Positions 1-5,636 of a stretch of 7,197 nt of DNA are shown piece by piece; position 1 is the stretch's first letter, and each line of letters starts with the position of its first letter. The stretch is from Balneolaceae bacterium (GTDB lineage: Bacteria; Bacteroidota; Rhodothermia; Balneolales; Balneolaceae): contig JAASTO010000136.1 in assembly GCA_021767245.1 (NCBI GenBank), positions 1-7,197 of the forward strand, written 5' to 3'. Both the position numbers and the translations under genes were made by a program. The notes under the pieces are model-generated. The model was not told where the DNA came from, searched no databases, and saw nothing but the letters and a program-made list of their open reading frames with translations.

Positions 1-33
1 ATGCGTGATTACGAAACCATGTTTGGGGAATAA
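1..33 (+). CDS. Possible 3' end of an upstream gene (partial)
   Basis: Reading from base 1, frame 1 gives ten codons (MRDYETMFGE) and then a TAA stop at 31-33. This could be the C-terminal end of a gene that begins left of the window. The stop lies 31 bases before the TTG start of the transporter gene on the same strand, a spacing that would suit an operon. Too little is visible to name a family, and frame 2 is also open for some 45 bases, so the frame choice is uncertain. Confidence 0.3.
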   Translation: MRDYETMFGE

Positions 34-51
34 AAAAGAGCCGGTATAGAA

Positions 52-55
52 AGGA
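52..55 (+). promoter_or_regulatory. Ribosome binding site that fixes a TTG start
   Basis: AGGA at 52-55, within AAAGGAAC, sits nine bases before the TTG at 65-67. The reading frame is closed upstream by a TAG at 47-49. It contains no ATG or GTG between that stop and residue 31, so this site is the main support for a TTG start. It is one of the few recognisable Shine-Dalgarno-like sequences in the window. Confidence 0.55.
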
Positions 56-64
56 ACTGATCAC

Positions 65-1072
65 TTGGATTCAACCTCAGTTAGCAAAGGAAGAGAAAAC
101 ATCCGGGTACAAAAATTCATTGTACTGGTGGCTGTGGTGTTGTTCGTCCTCAAAATGGCCGCCTGGTACTTTACCGGTTCCGTTGCGGTACTGACGGATG
201 GGCTTGAAAGTATCGTCAATGTGATAAGTGGGTTTATTGGGTTGTATAGCCTCACGCTTTCAGCCAAGCCTAAAGATTCCAATCACCCATATGGTCATGG
301 TAAAGTTGAGTTCATTTCAGCCGGCATAGAAGGCGCATTGATCACGGTGGCGGGATTGTTGATCATTATGGAAGCCATAAAAAGCTTCATCGATCCTGAG
401 CCGTTGCGAAGCCTGGATCTGGGTATCATTCTAGTAGCTATTTCAGCAGCTGTAAACTATGCCTTTGGTTATTGGGCGCTAGAGACCGGCAGGCGGAATG
501 ATTCGCTGGCCCTGCAGGCAAGTGGAAAGCATTTACAAACGGATACCTACACCACCATCGGTATTATTGCCGGGCTGATCTTTATTCGGTTCACAGGCCT
601 CGAATGGCTCGATGGAGTGGTAGCCATCATTTTTGCATTGCTGATCATCAGGATGGGAGTGAGGATCCTCAGGCAGGCGGTGGCCGGTATCATGGATGAA
701 TCTGATGAAGATCTGCTGGAGGAAATGATCGAGTATCTGCAGGAGCACCGGGATCCCAAATGGATCGACCTTCATAATCTCAGAATCATCAAGTATGGGC
801 GTGTTCTGCATGTGGATTGCCATCTTACACTACCATGGTATCTGACAGTCAAAGAAGCCCACGCTGAGCTGGATAAGATCGAGGAGTTGATCACTCAAAA
901 GTTTGGGAATCGGATTGAGATCTTCATACACACGGACTTCTGTATGGAATTTTCATGCCGGCTCTGTCAGGTTGAGAATTGTGAGGTAAGGCAACATGAG
1001 TTTGAAGAAGCCATTACCTGGACGGTTGAGAATGTGGCATCAGACGGAAAGCACCATTTGCCAAAAGAATAG
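65..1072 (+). CDS. Cation diffusion facilitator (CDF) family metal exporter with a Cys-rich tail
   Basis: This 335-residue protein is a proton-coupled exporter of divalent metals (Zn, Fe, Mn, Co or Cd) in the inner membrane. Hydrophobic helices lie at about 17-36, 40-65, 85-107, 117-138, 163-178 and 182-200. The family's membrane metal site is visible as E48-xxx-N52 in helix 2 (DGLESIVN) and H156-xxx-D160 in helix 5 (KHLQTD). The loop HPYGHGKVEF at 74-83 is a CDF signature. Residues from about 208 to 292 form the cytosolic dimerisation domain. After it comes a tail with four cysteines, C293, C298, C301 and C306, in a CxxxxCxxCxxxxC pattern, which may bind metal. The start is TTG with AGGA nine bases upstream; the first internal ATG (residue 31) would cut into helix 1. 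The substrate cannot be read from the sequence. The family call is secure. Confidence 0.93.
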   Translation: MDSTSVSKGRENIRVQKFIVLVAVVLFVLKMAAWYFTGSVAVLTDGLESIVNVISGFIGLYSLTLSAKPKDSNHPYGHGKVEFISAGIEGALITVAGLLIIMEAIKSFIDPEPLRSLDLGIILVAISAAVNYAFGYWALETGRRNDSLALQASGKHLQTDTYTTIGIIAGLIFIRFTGLEWLDGVVAIIFALLIIRMGVRILRQAVAGIMDESDEDLLEEMIEYLQEHRDPKWIDLHNLRIIKYGRVLHVDCHLTLPWYLTVKEAHAELDKIEELITQKFGNRIEIFIHTDFCMEFSCRLCQVENCEVRQHEFEEAITWTVENVASDGKHHLPKE

Positions 1073-1076
1073 GTTG

Positions 1077-1100
1077 AAAAAGCATTTATCGGTAAATGCT
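1077..1100 (-). terminator. Probable rho-independent terminator of the RNase D gene
   Basis: AGCATTTA at 1081-1088 pairs perfectly with TAAATGCT at 1093-1100 around a four-base loop. Read on the minus strand the stem runs straight into five T residues (1081-1077), as expected of an intrinsic terminator for the RNase D gene, whose stop is about 113 bases upstream. On the plus strand the stem is followed by AAAATTT rather than a T-run, so it probably does not terminate the transporter gene, although it lies only eight bases after that gene's stop. The stem is AT-rich, which lowers confidence. Confidence 0.55.
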
Positions 1101-1117
1101 AAAATTTGGGGGTAGTA

Positions 1118-1131
1118 ATAGTTTAAACTAT
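1118..1131. repeat. Perfect 14-bp palindrome
   Basis: ATAGTTTAAACTAT is a perfect even palindrome in the gap between two convergent genes. Its position does not suit an operator for either gene. It shares the half-site AGTTTA/TAAACT with the palindrome at 2463-2481, but the half-sites are spaced differently. It could be a chance AT-rich palindrome or part of the same repeat unit as the inverted repeat beginning at 1133. Confidence 0.5.
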
Positions 1132-1132
1132 A

Positions 1133-1157
1133 GGATTTCCGTTTTCACGGGAATGAC
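1133..1157. repeat. REP-like inverted repeat, likely a dispersed element
   Basis: The arms TTTCCGT (1136-1142) and ACGGGAA (1147-1153) form a seven-pair stem with one G-T pair and a four-base loop, TTTC. The flanks are GGA on the left and TGAC on the right. The pattern, GGATTCCC-like arm, short loop, then GGGAATGAC, resembles the short palindromic repeats found scattered between genes in many Gram-negative chromosomes. It sits between convergent genes, the usual place for such elements. Only one copy is in the window, so its dispersed nature is inferred from resemblance. Confidence 0.5.
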
Positions 1158-1212
1158 TGTCAATCTATTCAATGAGCTTACATACTTTGATTTGATCAGT
1201 ATCTGACGCAAA

Positions 1213-2364
1213 TCAGATAAATTCACTGAGGTCTAACTGTAGCTCATTAGAGTATTTTCGCAGTAAGTGGATCTTATAGTCGGGCATCAGCTCTGTTTCA
1301 CCTGCTACGATCTCTTTGGCCAATCGGTTAGGAAGGATGAATGATTTTGCATGTGGTCCGAAGTCTTCTGCGATCTTGTTCTGAATAGGTTTGATGAGTC
1401 GGTCTTTGAGGTCGTTGATCCGGCTTTGCTCCCTGCGCATGGCAAGGTAATCTTCCTTACTCATGTTATATGAGGCTTTCTTCGTTTTGGATAAGTTTTT
1501 AGCATCAGCTTCACGGGTAGCCTGTTCAATGGCCTGCAACAGATTCTCTTTGAAGGTTGTGTTTTTGATCCTTGCGAATATACCTTTGGTATGTTCCCAG
1601 TTCTTAGCCTTGTCAGGGTTTTTAGACAGATCCTGAATGAGCTTTTTACCGGCAAGGTGATAGACCGGTTTGTTGTAAGATCTGGCAACCTCATCAAAAA
1701 ATTCCATGAGTTTGCAGTAGAGGTGCCACTCATATACGCTCAGATCGTTTTTATCCTTGTCTTTGATCAGGTTATTGTGATCCTCATTACTGTAATCCAA
1801 GTGATTGAAGATCCTGTTTTCCTGACGGATCCATTCAAGAATACCCTGTTCTTCCGCAATTTGGTTGAGTTCTCTTTTGAACTGAAGCAGGTATAAAACA
1901 TCATCTGCTGCATAGTGAAGCTGATCGTCCGTCAAAGGCCGGCGGAACCAGTTACTTTGCTGAGAACTGCTGTTGACTTCGATATCCAATACCTGTTTAA
2001 TAAGTTTGGTCAGGGAAGCCGGTTGAAAATTCAGAAGACTGGTTGCTGCGTCCAGGTCATACAAATTTTTTGGGAAACAACCCATGGAGTGAAAGAGACG
2101 GAGATCTTCTCCAAAAGCGAAGACCACCTTTTGAATGTCAGGATCTTCTATCACCGTAAAAATATTCTGAATATCAATATCGTTACTCAGCGGGTCTATT
2201 ATATAGCACTCATTCCCATCAAACACCTGCATCAAACACATATTGAACCCGTAGCGGTATCGATTGCGGTCAAACTCCAGATCAATGGCAAACTCATCAT
2301 TCTTGCTGATCTCGTTTACCACATCCTGTAAGGCACTGTTATCTGCGATGTATTGAATAGCCAT
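1213..2364 (-). CDS. rnd: Ribonuclease D (DEDDy 3'-5' exoribonuclease with HRDC domain)
   Basis: This 383-residue protein is a 3'-5' exoribonuclease expected to trim tRNA and other stable RNA 3' ends in the cytoplasm. All the catalytic residues of the DEDDy fold are visible: D28 and E30 in Exo I (FAIDLEFD), D87 in Exo II (AFGEDLRLF), and Y151 with D155 in Exo III (YAADDVLYL). The stretch SNWFRRPLT (137-145) before Exo III is typical of RNase D. An HRDC nucleic-acid-binding domain follows at about 205-285, and a second HRDC-like helical region lies at about 303-380; the length fits RNase D. The start ATG at 2364 places the exonuclease domain at the very N-terminus as in relatives. No clear ribosome binding site is seen. 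The gene converges with the metal exporter and is divergent from the AT-rich module beginning at 2503. Its upstream region contains a TTGACA-like hexamer (2450-2445, minus) but no convincing partner box. Confidence 0.92.
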   Translation of the reverse strand: MAIQYIADNSALQDVVNEISKNDEFAIDLEFDRNRYRYGFNMCLMQVFDGNECYIIDPLSNDIDIQNIFTVIEDPDIQKVVFAFGEDLRLFHSMGCFPKNLYDLDAATSLLNFQPASLTKLIKQVLDIEVNSSSQQSNWFRRPLTDDQLHYAADDVLYLLQFKRELNQIAEEQGILEWIRQENRIFNHLDYSNEDHNNLIKDKDKNDLSVYEWHLYCKLMEFFDEVARSYNKPVYHLAGKKLIQDLSKNPDKAKNWEHTKGIFARIKNTTFKENLLQAIEQATREADAKNLSKTKKASYNMSKEDYLAMRREQSRINDLKDRLIKPIQNKIAEDFGPHAKSFILPNRLAKEIVAGETELMPDYKIHLLRKYSNELQLDLSEFI

Positions 2365-2443
2365 AGAATTAATAATTTGATAATTAACTATCTAATGTAT
2401 AAAGAATGCATCGAAAATTCTTAAGTGAGAATTTAATATATAC

Positions 2444-2472
2444 TTGTCAAAATGTTAATATTAGTTTACATT
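2444..2472 (+). promoter_or_regulatory. Candidate promoter of the membrane protein/XRE pair
   Basis: TTGTCA at 2444-2449 and TACATT at 2467-2472 are separated by exactly 17 bases and match the general -35/-10 pattern at five and four of six positions. Read as a Bacteroidota-type promoter, the same bases give TTG, 20 bases, then TACATTAT, a weaker match. Transcription would start near 2480, about 23 bases before the ATG at 2503. The -10 box lies inside the palindrome at 2463-2481. Confidence 0.4.
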
Positions 2473-2481
2473 ATGTAAACT
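2463..2481. promoter_or_regulatory. Perfect 19-bp palindrome, probable operator of the XRE regulator
   Basis: AGTTTACATTATGTAAACT is a perfect inverted repeat with nine-base arms around a central T (2472). It lies 21 bases upstream of the first gene of the module and overlaps the predicted -10 box. Small XRE-type regulators commonly bind such odd-spaced dyads as dimers and repress their own operon. That this is the binding site of the protein encoded at 2951-3160 is inference from position and symmetry. Confidence 0.55.
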
Positions 2482-2502
2482 TTAAATAACCAAAGTCTAT
2501 TT

Positions 2503-2958
2503 ATGAATTTTCAATTTCTACCTAACTATTTTAAAAAAATTGGGTTGTTCATTTTTATAGTCGCTGGAATACCTTCAATGAAGCGTGGGTTTCTTGATGG
2601 TTGGAATGCTGCACAAGGAATTACAACATCTGAATCATTTCAGGCATTTACAATTTTTGGACAAACAATTACAGAACCCATTTATAATATATTTGCAATA
2701 GTAGGTGTTTCAGGACTGTTGATGTATATTTTTGCCCAAGACAAAGCAATGGATGAGTTTATAATGCGTCTCAGACTTGAAGCTGTTCACCTCACGTTCA
2801 TATTATCAGCTTTATTTATATTTGCAGTCCTGATTTTTGAAATTCGCTGGACAATTAGTGCGATGGGGGTTATTGAATATCAAGTTATATTATTTCTGAT
2901 CATCAATAAAATAAAGAAGTTATCAGCTTTACCTAAAGAGGAAATGGGTTATGAATAA
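2503..2958 (+). CDS. Four-helix membrane protein paired with an XRE regulator
   Basis: This is a 151-residue integral membrane protein of unknown function. Hydrophobic segments lie at about 13-25 (short), 60-78, 94-114 and 116-136; the N-terminus carries two lysines before helix 1 and the C-terminus is charged (KEE). The stretch DKAMDEFIMRLRLEA at 80-94, just before helix 3, resembles the acidic/arginine linker of small Bacteroidota membrane proteins that are regularly encoded next to an XRE regulator; this is recalled family knowledge, not a database result. No catalytic motif is visible. It overlaps the XRE gene by eight bases, so the two are probably made together from the promoter at 2444-2472. 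By hand count 148 of 456 bases are G or C (about 32%), clearly lower than the flanking genes, which suggests recent acquisition. It might sense membrane state or hold the regulator at the membrane; both are speculation. Confidence 0.75.
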   Translation: MNFQFLPNYFKKIGLFIFIVAGIPSMKRGFLDGWNAAQGITTSESFQAFTIFGQTITEPIYNIFAIVGVSGLLMYIFAQDKAMDEFIMRLRLEAVHLTFILSALFIFAVLIFEIRWTISAMGVIEYQVILFLIINKIKKLSALPKEEMGYE

Positions 2959-3160
2959 TACCATTAAAGTTGAAAGAGCACGAAATAATATGTCCCAAAC
3001 AGATTTGGCTGATAAAGCAGGGGTGACCCGACAGACGATCTATGCTATAGAAACCAAACGATTTATCCCTTCAACAGTACTGGCATTTAAACTAGCAGAA
3101 ATATTAAAAGTGGATGTAACTGATCTTTTTGAATTGGAAGACTCTGATTGGGGAGACTAG
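2951..3160 (+). CDS. Small XRE/Cro-type HTH transcriptional regulator
   Basis: This is a 69-residue DNA-binding protein made of one HTH_3 (XRE/Cro-CI) domain. The helix-turn-helix spans about residues 15-36: SQTDLADKAGV is the first helix and turn, and TRQTIYAIETKRF contains the recognition helix. It continues as PSTVLAFKLAEILKVDVTDLF, the usual closing part of this subfamily. There is no effector-binding domain, so any signal must come through a partner. The ATG at 2951 overlaps the last eight bases of the membrane protein gene, which implies translational coupling. The palindrome at 2463-2481 is its most likely target, making it an autoregulator (inference). Its G+C content is intermediate, higher than that of its partner. 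An antitoxin role is possible for this size and fold, but the partner does not look like a known toxin. Confidence 0.88.
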   Translation: MNNTIKVERARNNMSQTDLADKAGVTRQTIYAIETKRFIPSTVLAFKLAEILKVDVTDLFELEDSDWGD

Positions 3161-3195
3161 TATTCACATGAGTTTTTGAACTGAAAGCTTTTAGC

Positions 3196-4080
3196 TTATC
3201 TGTGTTCTTCGTATAAGTTGGGCTTCAGGATATTTGAGAGTTGGTTTAGATCAGTTTCACCCGAATCAAGCCGGCTATCCAGGATCTCTCTAAGTTGATC
3301 CTCTGTTCTAATTCCCAAAACAGCGGAGGCTACAGCTGGGTGCTGAAGTACATAATCAATGGAAGCTTTGATAGGTGAATCGGTTTGCTTCAAGGCTTCT
3401 CTCATCTTTTCAACCTGTTCAGCAGTATAACCCAGATAATCCTCACCGTGCTTGTCGATCAGCATGCCCTTAGCAAGGGTTCCACGGGTGATCACACTGA
3501 TATCATGGTCAGCCAGCAGATCCAGAACTTCCTCCTCAGGTCGTCTGTCCAATAAGCTGTACTGCATCATCACCACATCCATATTTGATCGGTTTACCCA
3601 TTCCCGGATGGTATTGGGTCGGATCGAGGAGATCCCATAAGCTCTTATCTTACCTTGTTTCTTTAAAGACTCAAACGCTTCAATGGATTCATCAATTGGG
3701 TCGTCAATGGTTCCTCCGTGTAGCATGTACACATCAATATGATCGGTCTGTAACCGTCGCAGGCTTTCATTTACACCGTTCAGGATATGTTCTTTAGAGG
3801 GATTCCAATCCCAACCTGAACCATCTTCCCGCCATTTATTCCCAACTTTTGTTGAGATAAAGACATCATCGCGGAAGGGGCTCAAAGCGGTTCCCACCAT
3901 TTCCTCGTTCATTCCCTGATCGTAAAGGTCTGCCGTGTCAAAGAAATTGATACCACCTTCAAAGGCTTTCCGGAGCAGGCTGTTCACATACTGTTGACCC
4001 TTTTGCAGTTCTAGCGACATACATCCAAATGCGATCTCACTGACTTCGATTTTCGAGGTGCCTAATTTGTTATGTTTCAT
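3196..4080 (-). CDS. Aldo/keto reductase family oxidoreductase
   Basis: This 294-residue NAD(P)H-dependent oxidoreductase has the (beta/alpha)8 barrel of the aldo/keto reductase family and reduces aldehydes or ketones in the cytosol. The catalytic tetrad is complete: D48 and Y53 (FFDTADLYD), K78 (STKVG) and H121 (YMLHGG). LRRLQTDHIDVYMLH at 107-121 is the family signature. VLGIRTEDQLREIL in the C-terminal part is the usual cofactor-binding end. The N-terminus (KLGTSKIEVSEIAFGCM) matches the family start, supporting the ATG at 4080. The physiological substrate cannot be told from the sequence. The gene stands alone: it converges with the XRE gene across only 35 bases, and the terminator at 4143-4174 separates it from the operon upstream. 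It therefore needs its own promoter in 4081-4140, where an inverted repeat is found. Confidence 0.93.
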   Translation of the reverse strand: MKHNKLGTSKIEVSEIAFGCMSLELQKGQQYVNSLLRKAFEGGINFFDTADLYDQGMNEEMVGTALSPFRDDVFISTKVGNKWREDGSGWDWNPSKEHILNGVNESLRRLQTDHIDVYMLHGGTIDDPIDESIEAFESLKKQGKIRAYGISSIRPNTIREWVNRSNMDVVMMQYSLLDRRPEEEVLDLLADHDISVITRGTLAKGMLIDKHGEDYLGYTAEQVEKMREALKQTDSPIKASIDYVLQHPAVASAVLGIRTEDQLREILDSRLDSGETDLNQLSNILKPNLYEEHR

Positions 4081-4112
4081 AGCTCTAAAAAAATTTATTT
4101 TAGTACTATAAC

Positions 4113-4135
4113 ATGAATCTTGCAGAAAGATTCAT
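4113..4135. promoter_or_regulatory. Inverted repeat upstream of the aldo/keto reductase, candidate operator
   Basis: ATGAATCTT at 4113-4121 and AAGATTCAT at 4127-4135 are perfect nine-base arms around a five-base spacer (GCAGA). The dyad begins 33 bases upstream of the reductase start codon, inside the only stretch that can hold that gene's promoter. Neither strand has a T-run after it, so it is unlikely to be a terminator. No regulator gene lies next to it, so its partner is unknown. It could alternatively form an RNA hairpin in the reductase leader. Confidence 0.5.
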
Positions 4136-4142
4136 ATTTCAT

Positions 4143-4174
4143 AAAAAAGGCTTCCATGTAAAACATAAAAGCCT
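4143..4174 (-). terminator. Rho-independent terminator closing the desulfurase operon
   Basis: On the minus strand AGGCTT (4174-4169) pairs with AAGCCT (4153-4148), followed at once by a run of T residues to 4143. Inside the stem ACAT and ATGT (4163-4166 and 4156-4159) add four more pairs around a three-base loop. It begins about 22 bases after the stop codon of the four-helix membrane protein gene (4197). The plus strand lacks a T-run after the stem, so termination is in the minus direction. Confidence 0.75.
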
Positions 4175-4196
4175 CTAAATGAGTCAAACATTTGAA

Positions 4197-4637
4197 TTAG
4201 AACCAGCCGGCACCCAGTCCGCGGAATGGCCATGGGATAGATGCGATCATGATCAATAACCCAATGCCGTATGTGATAGCCACTCGTTTGTGTTTGGCAA
4301 GCGAGGCCTCCATTCGTTTAGCAGAGCTGAATCCAAAGGTGATCAGTGCTATAGCCAGGATCATCATCGTGATATGTTCAACGGTGTAGAACCGAAGTAC
4401 GGAACTCTCCATGACCCCCGATTCAAACGATACTTTAGGACTCATGAAATAAAGCCCTAAGCCAATAAGTAATTGAATATGCGTAAAAATCAGGGCTAAT
4501 AATGCTGAAAGACGGTCAGACTTTTGGTATTCTTTTTGACCCGTCCACCCTGAAATTGCTTTGATGATCGCCCAAACGATCAATGCCAGTAAGATCCATC
4601 GAAGTCCTGAGTGAGCGTGTAATAAGCCGTTGTACAT
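4197..4637 (-). CDS. Four-helix membrane protein with intramembrane histidines, possible heme binder
   Basis: This is a 146-residue inner-membrane protein with four hydrophobic helices at about 9-30, 43-65, 83-103 and 118-136. It belongs to a small conserved protein type in Bacteroidota that I recognise by its start (LLHAHSGLRW) and its end (ASIPWPFRGLGAGWF); database names for it are inconsistent and I know of no proven function. Histidines occur at H7 and H9 at the start of helix 1, H53 in helix 2 (FTHIQLLIG) and H88 at the start of helix 3 (TVEHITMM), an arrangement that could ligate b-type heme. SPKVSF at 66-71 lies in the loop between helices 2 and 3. It is the last gene before the terminator at 4143-4174 and lies 44 bases after the DUF1499 gene, so it is probably co-transcribed with it. 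The start ATG at 4637 has no clear ribosome binding site. Confidence 0.8.
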   Translation of the reverse strand: MYNGLLHAHSGLRWILLALIVWAIIKAISGWTGQKEYQKSDRLSALLALIFTHIQLLIGLGLYFMSPKVSFESGVMESSVLRFYTVEHITMMILAIALITFGFSSAKRMEASLAKHKRVAITYGIGLLIMIASIPWPFRGLGAGWF

Positions 4638-4681
4638 ATGCTGTATATTGAGTTAAAATTTTAAATGAATATAGGGAAGTA

Positions 4682-5047
4682 TTACTTCTTAATCTTATCG
4701 TTCAGTTTGCGGAAGATCTTTTTGACTCTGCGTTTATTCACTCCCAGATCATACTCTCCAAGCCGACTTGCACTGCGTATGTAAACCACGGTTTTCCCTT
4801 CTTTTTCATCGAGGATCACGTTTACATCATCCTTAAAACCAAACACCGGAATTCGATAAACGGCATGCAACTCAATGCGCTTGGGGTCCTTCACTTCGAA
4901 TTCAAAGGCATCTTTCTCAAAGATCTGTGAGAGGTATTCAAAAACCATTTCCATACCGGCCTTAAAAGCCATTTCTGTACGAATACAATTGGGTGAATCC
5001 GGGCACTGTGGGAGCGGATTATTACTGATGTTTCCGGCCATATTCAA
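4682..5047 (-). CDS. DUF1499 family protein
   Basis: This 121-residue protein carries the DUF1499 pattern: an N-terminal CPDSPNCIR motif with C15 and C21, the central RIELHAVYRIPVFGFKDDV at 57-75, and the hallmark RSASRLGEYDLGVNKRR at 91-107. The function of the family is not established. There is no signal peptide or membrane segment, whereas some family members are exported or anchored, so this form is probably cytoplasmic. The longest start is a TTG at 5047; an ATG two codons later (5041) is equally compatible and arguably better, giving 119 residues, and neither has a clear ribosome binding site. The gene follows the LOG gene by 34 bases on the same strand, consistent with an operon. The Lys/Arg-rich C-terminus (NKRRVKKIFRKLNDKIKK) is strongly basic. 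Confidence 0.85.
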   Translation of the reverse strand: MNMAGNISNNPLPQCPDSPNCIRTEMAFKAGMEMVFEYLSQIFEKDAFEFEVKDPKRIELHAVYRIPVFGFKDDVNVILDEKEGKTVVYIRSASRLGEYDLGVNKRRVKKIFRKLNDKIKK

Positions 5048-5081
5048 TCAGCTTAGGGGTGATCTGTTTTTGGCTAAAAAA

Positions 5082-5636
5082 TCAATTCAGTTCAAAAAAT
5101 CGTTCCATTTGTTTCAGGAATGATCCTACATCTTCGCACACCGTAAAGAGAGATAAACTTTCTTTATGAATAAAATCATGACTGACCGCTTTCTTTGTGA
5201 ATTGTAGCAGACCGTCAAAATATCCGTCTGTATTGATGATGAAAATTGGTTTGTTGTGGATACCAAGCTGACGCCAGGTCAGGATCTCAAAAAACTCATC
5301 CAGGGTTCCGAATCCACCGGGAAGTACCAGGAATGCATCTGACAGGGATTCCATCAATGCTTTTCGGGTATGCATGTCCTGGGTTTCATGAAGATCGGTC
5401 AGACCTTTATGGGCTACTTCTCTTTCCTTCAGTTGGGTTGGAATCACTCCGATCACATCACCGCCTTCGGTCAGGGCTGCGTTGGCTACTTCGCCCATAA
5501 TACCCACTCGTCCACCGCCATAAACAATACCCCAATCGCGCCGGGCGATCTCACGACCGGCTTCCATGGCAACTTCAGGAAATTTTGGGTAGTTACCTTT
5601 TCGGGAGCCGCAGTAAATACAGATATGTTTTTTCAT
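5082..5636 (-). CDS. LOG family protein (TIGR00730-type Rossmann-fold phosphoribohydrolase)
   Basis: This 184-residue protein is of the LOG/YvdD type. Characterised members hydrolyse the N-glycosidic bond of cytokinin riboside or purine nucleoside 5'-monophosphates, releasing the base and ribose 5-phosphate. The motifs are intact: CIYCGSRKG at 6-14, YGGGRVGIMG at 39-48, HTRKALM at 89-95 with R91 and K92, and the signature PGGFGTLDEFFE at 106-117, whose E114 is the expected catalytic acid. The length is normal for the short form of the family. Its ATG overlaps the TGA stop of the cysteine desulfurase gene by one base (TGATG), implying translational coupling. The DUF1499 gene follows 34 bases later. 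The true substrate in this organism is not shown by the sequence; cytokinin activation is a property of relatives. Confidence 0.92.
   Translation of the reverse strand: MKKHICIYCGSRKGNYPKFPEVAMEAGREIARRDWGIVYGGGRVGIMGEVANAALTEGGDVIGVIPTQLKEREVAHKGLTDLHETQDMHTRKALMESLSDAFLVLPGGFGTLDEFFEILTWRQLGIHNKPIFIINTDGYFDGLLQFTKKAVSHDFIHKESLSLFTVCEDVGSFLKQMERFFELN

Noticed and set aside
1188..1215. Inverted repeat TGATTTG...CAAATCA around the RNase D stop
   Set aside because: The arms are seven bases with a 14-base loop and overlap the coding end. The nearby stem at 1081-1100 is a better terminator.
1915..2331. Open plus-strand frame of 138 codons opposite the RNase D gene
   Set aside because: It lies wholly antisense to a gene with all catalytic residues intact, and its translation shows no recognisable domain.
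2503..3160. Membrane protein/XRE pair considered as a toxin-antitoxin system
   Set aside because: The first protein is a four-helix membrane protein unlike the known small toxin families, and nothing in the sequence shows toxicity. A regulator plus membrane partner is the simpler reading.
3185..3197. Hairpin AAGCT-TTT-AGCTT between the XRE and aldo/keto reductase stops, considered as a terminator
   Set aside because: The stem is only five pairs, it overlaps the reductase stop codon, and neither strand has a T-run after it.
4653..4664. 12-bp palindrome TTAAAATTTTAA in the gap before the four-helix gene
   Set aside because: It contains only A and T in an AT-rich gap, so it is likely by chance. 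The gap is also short enough for simple operon read-through.
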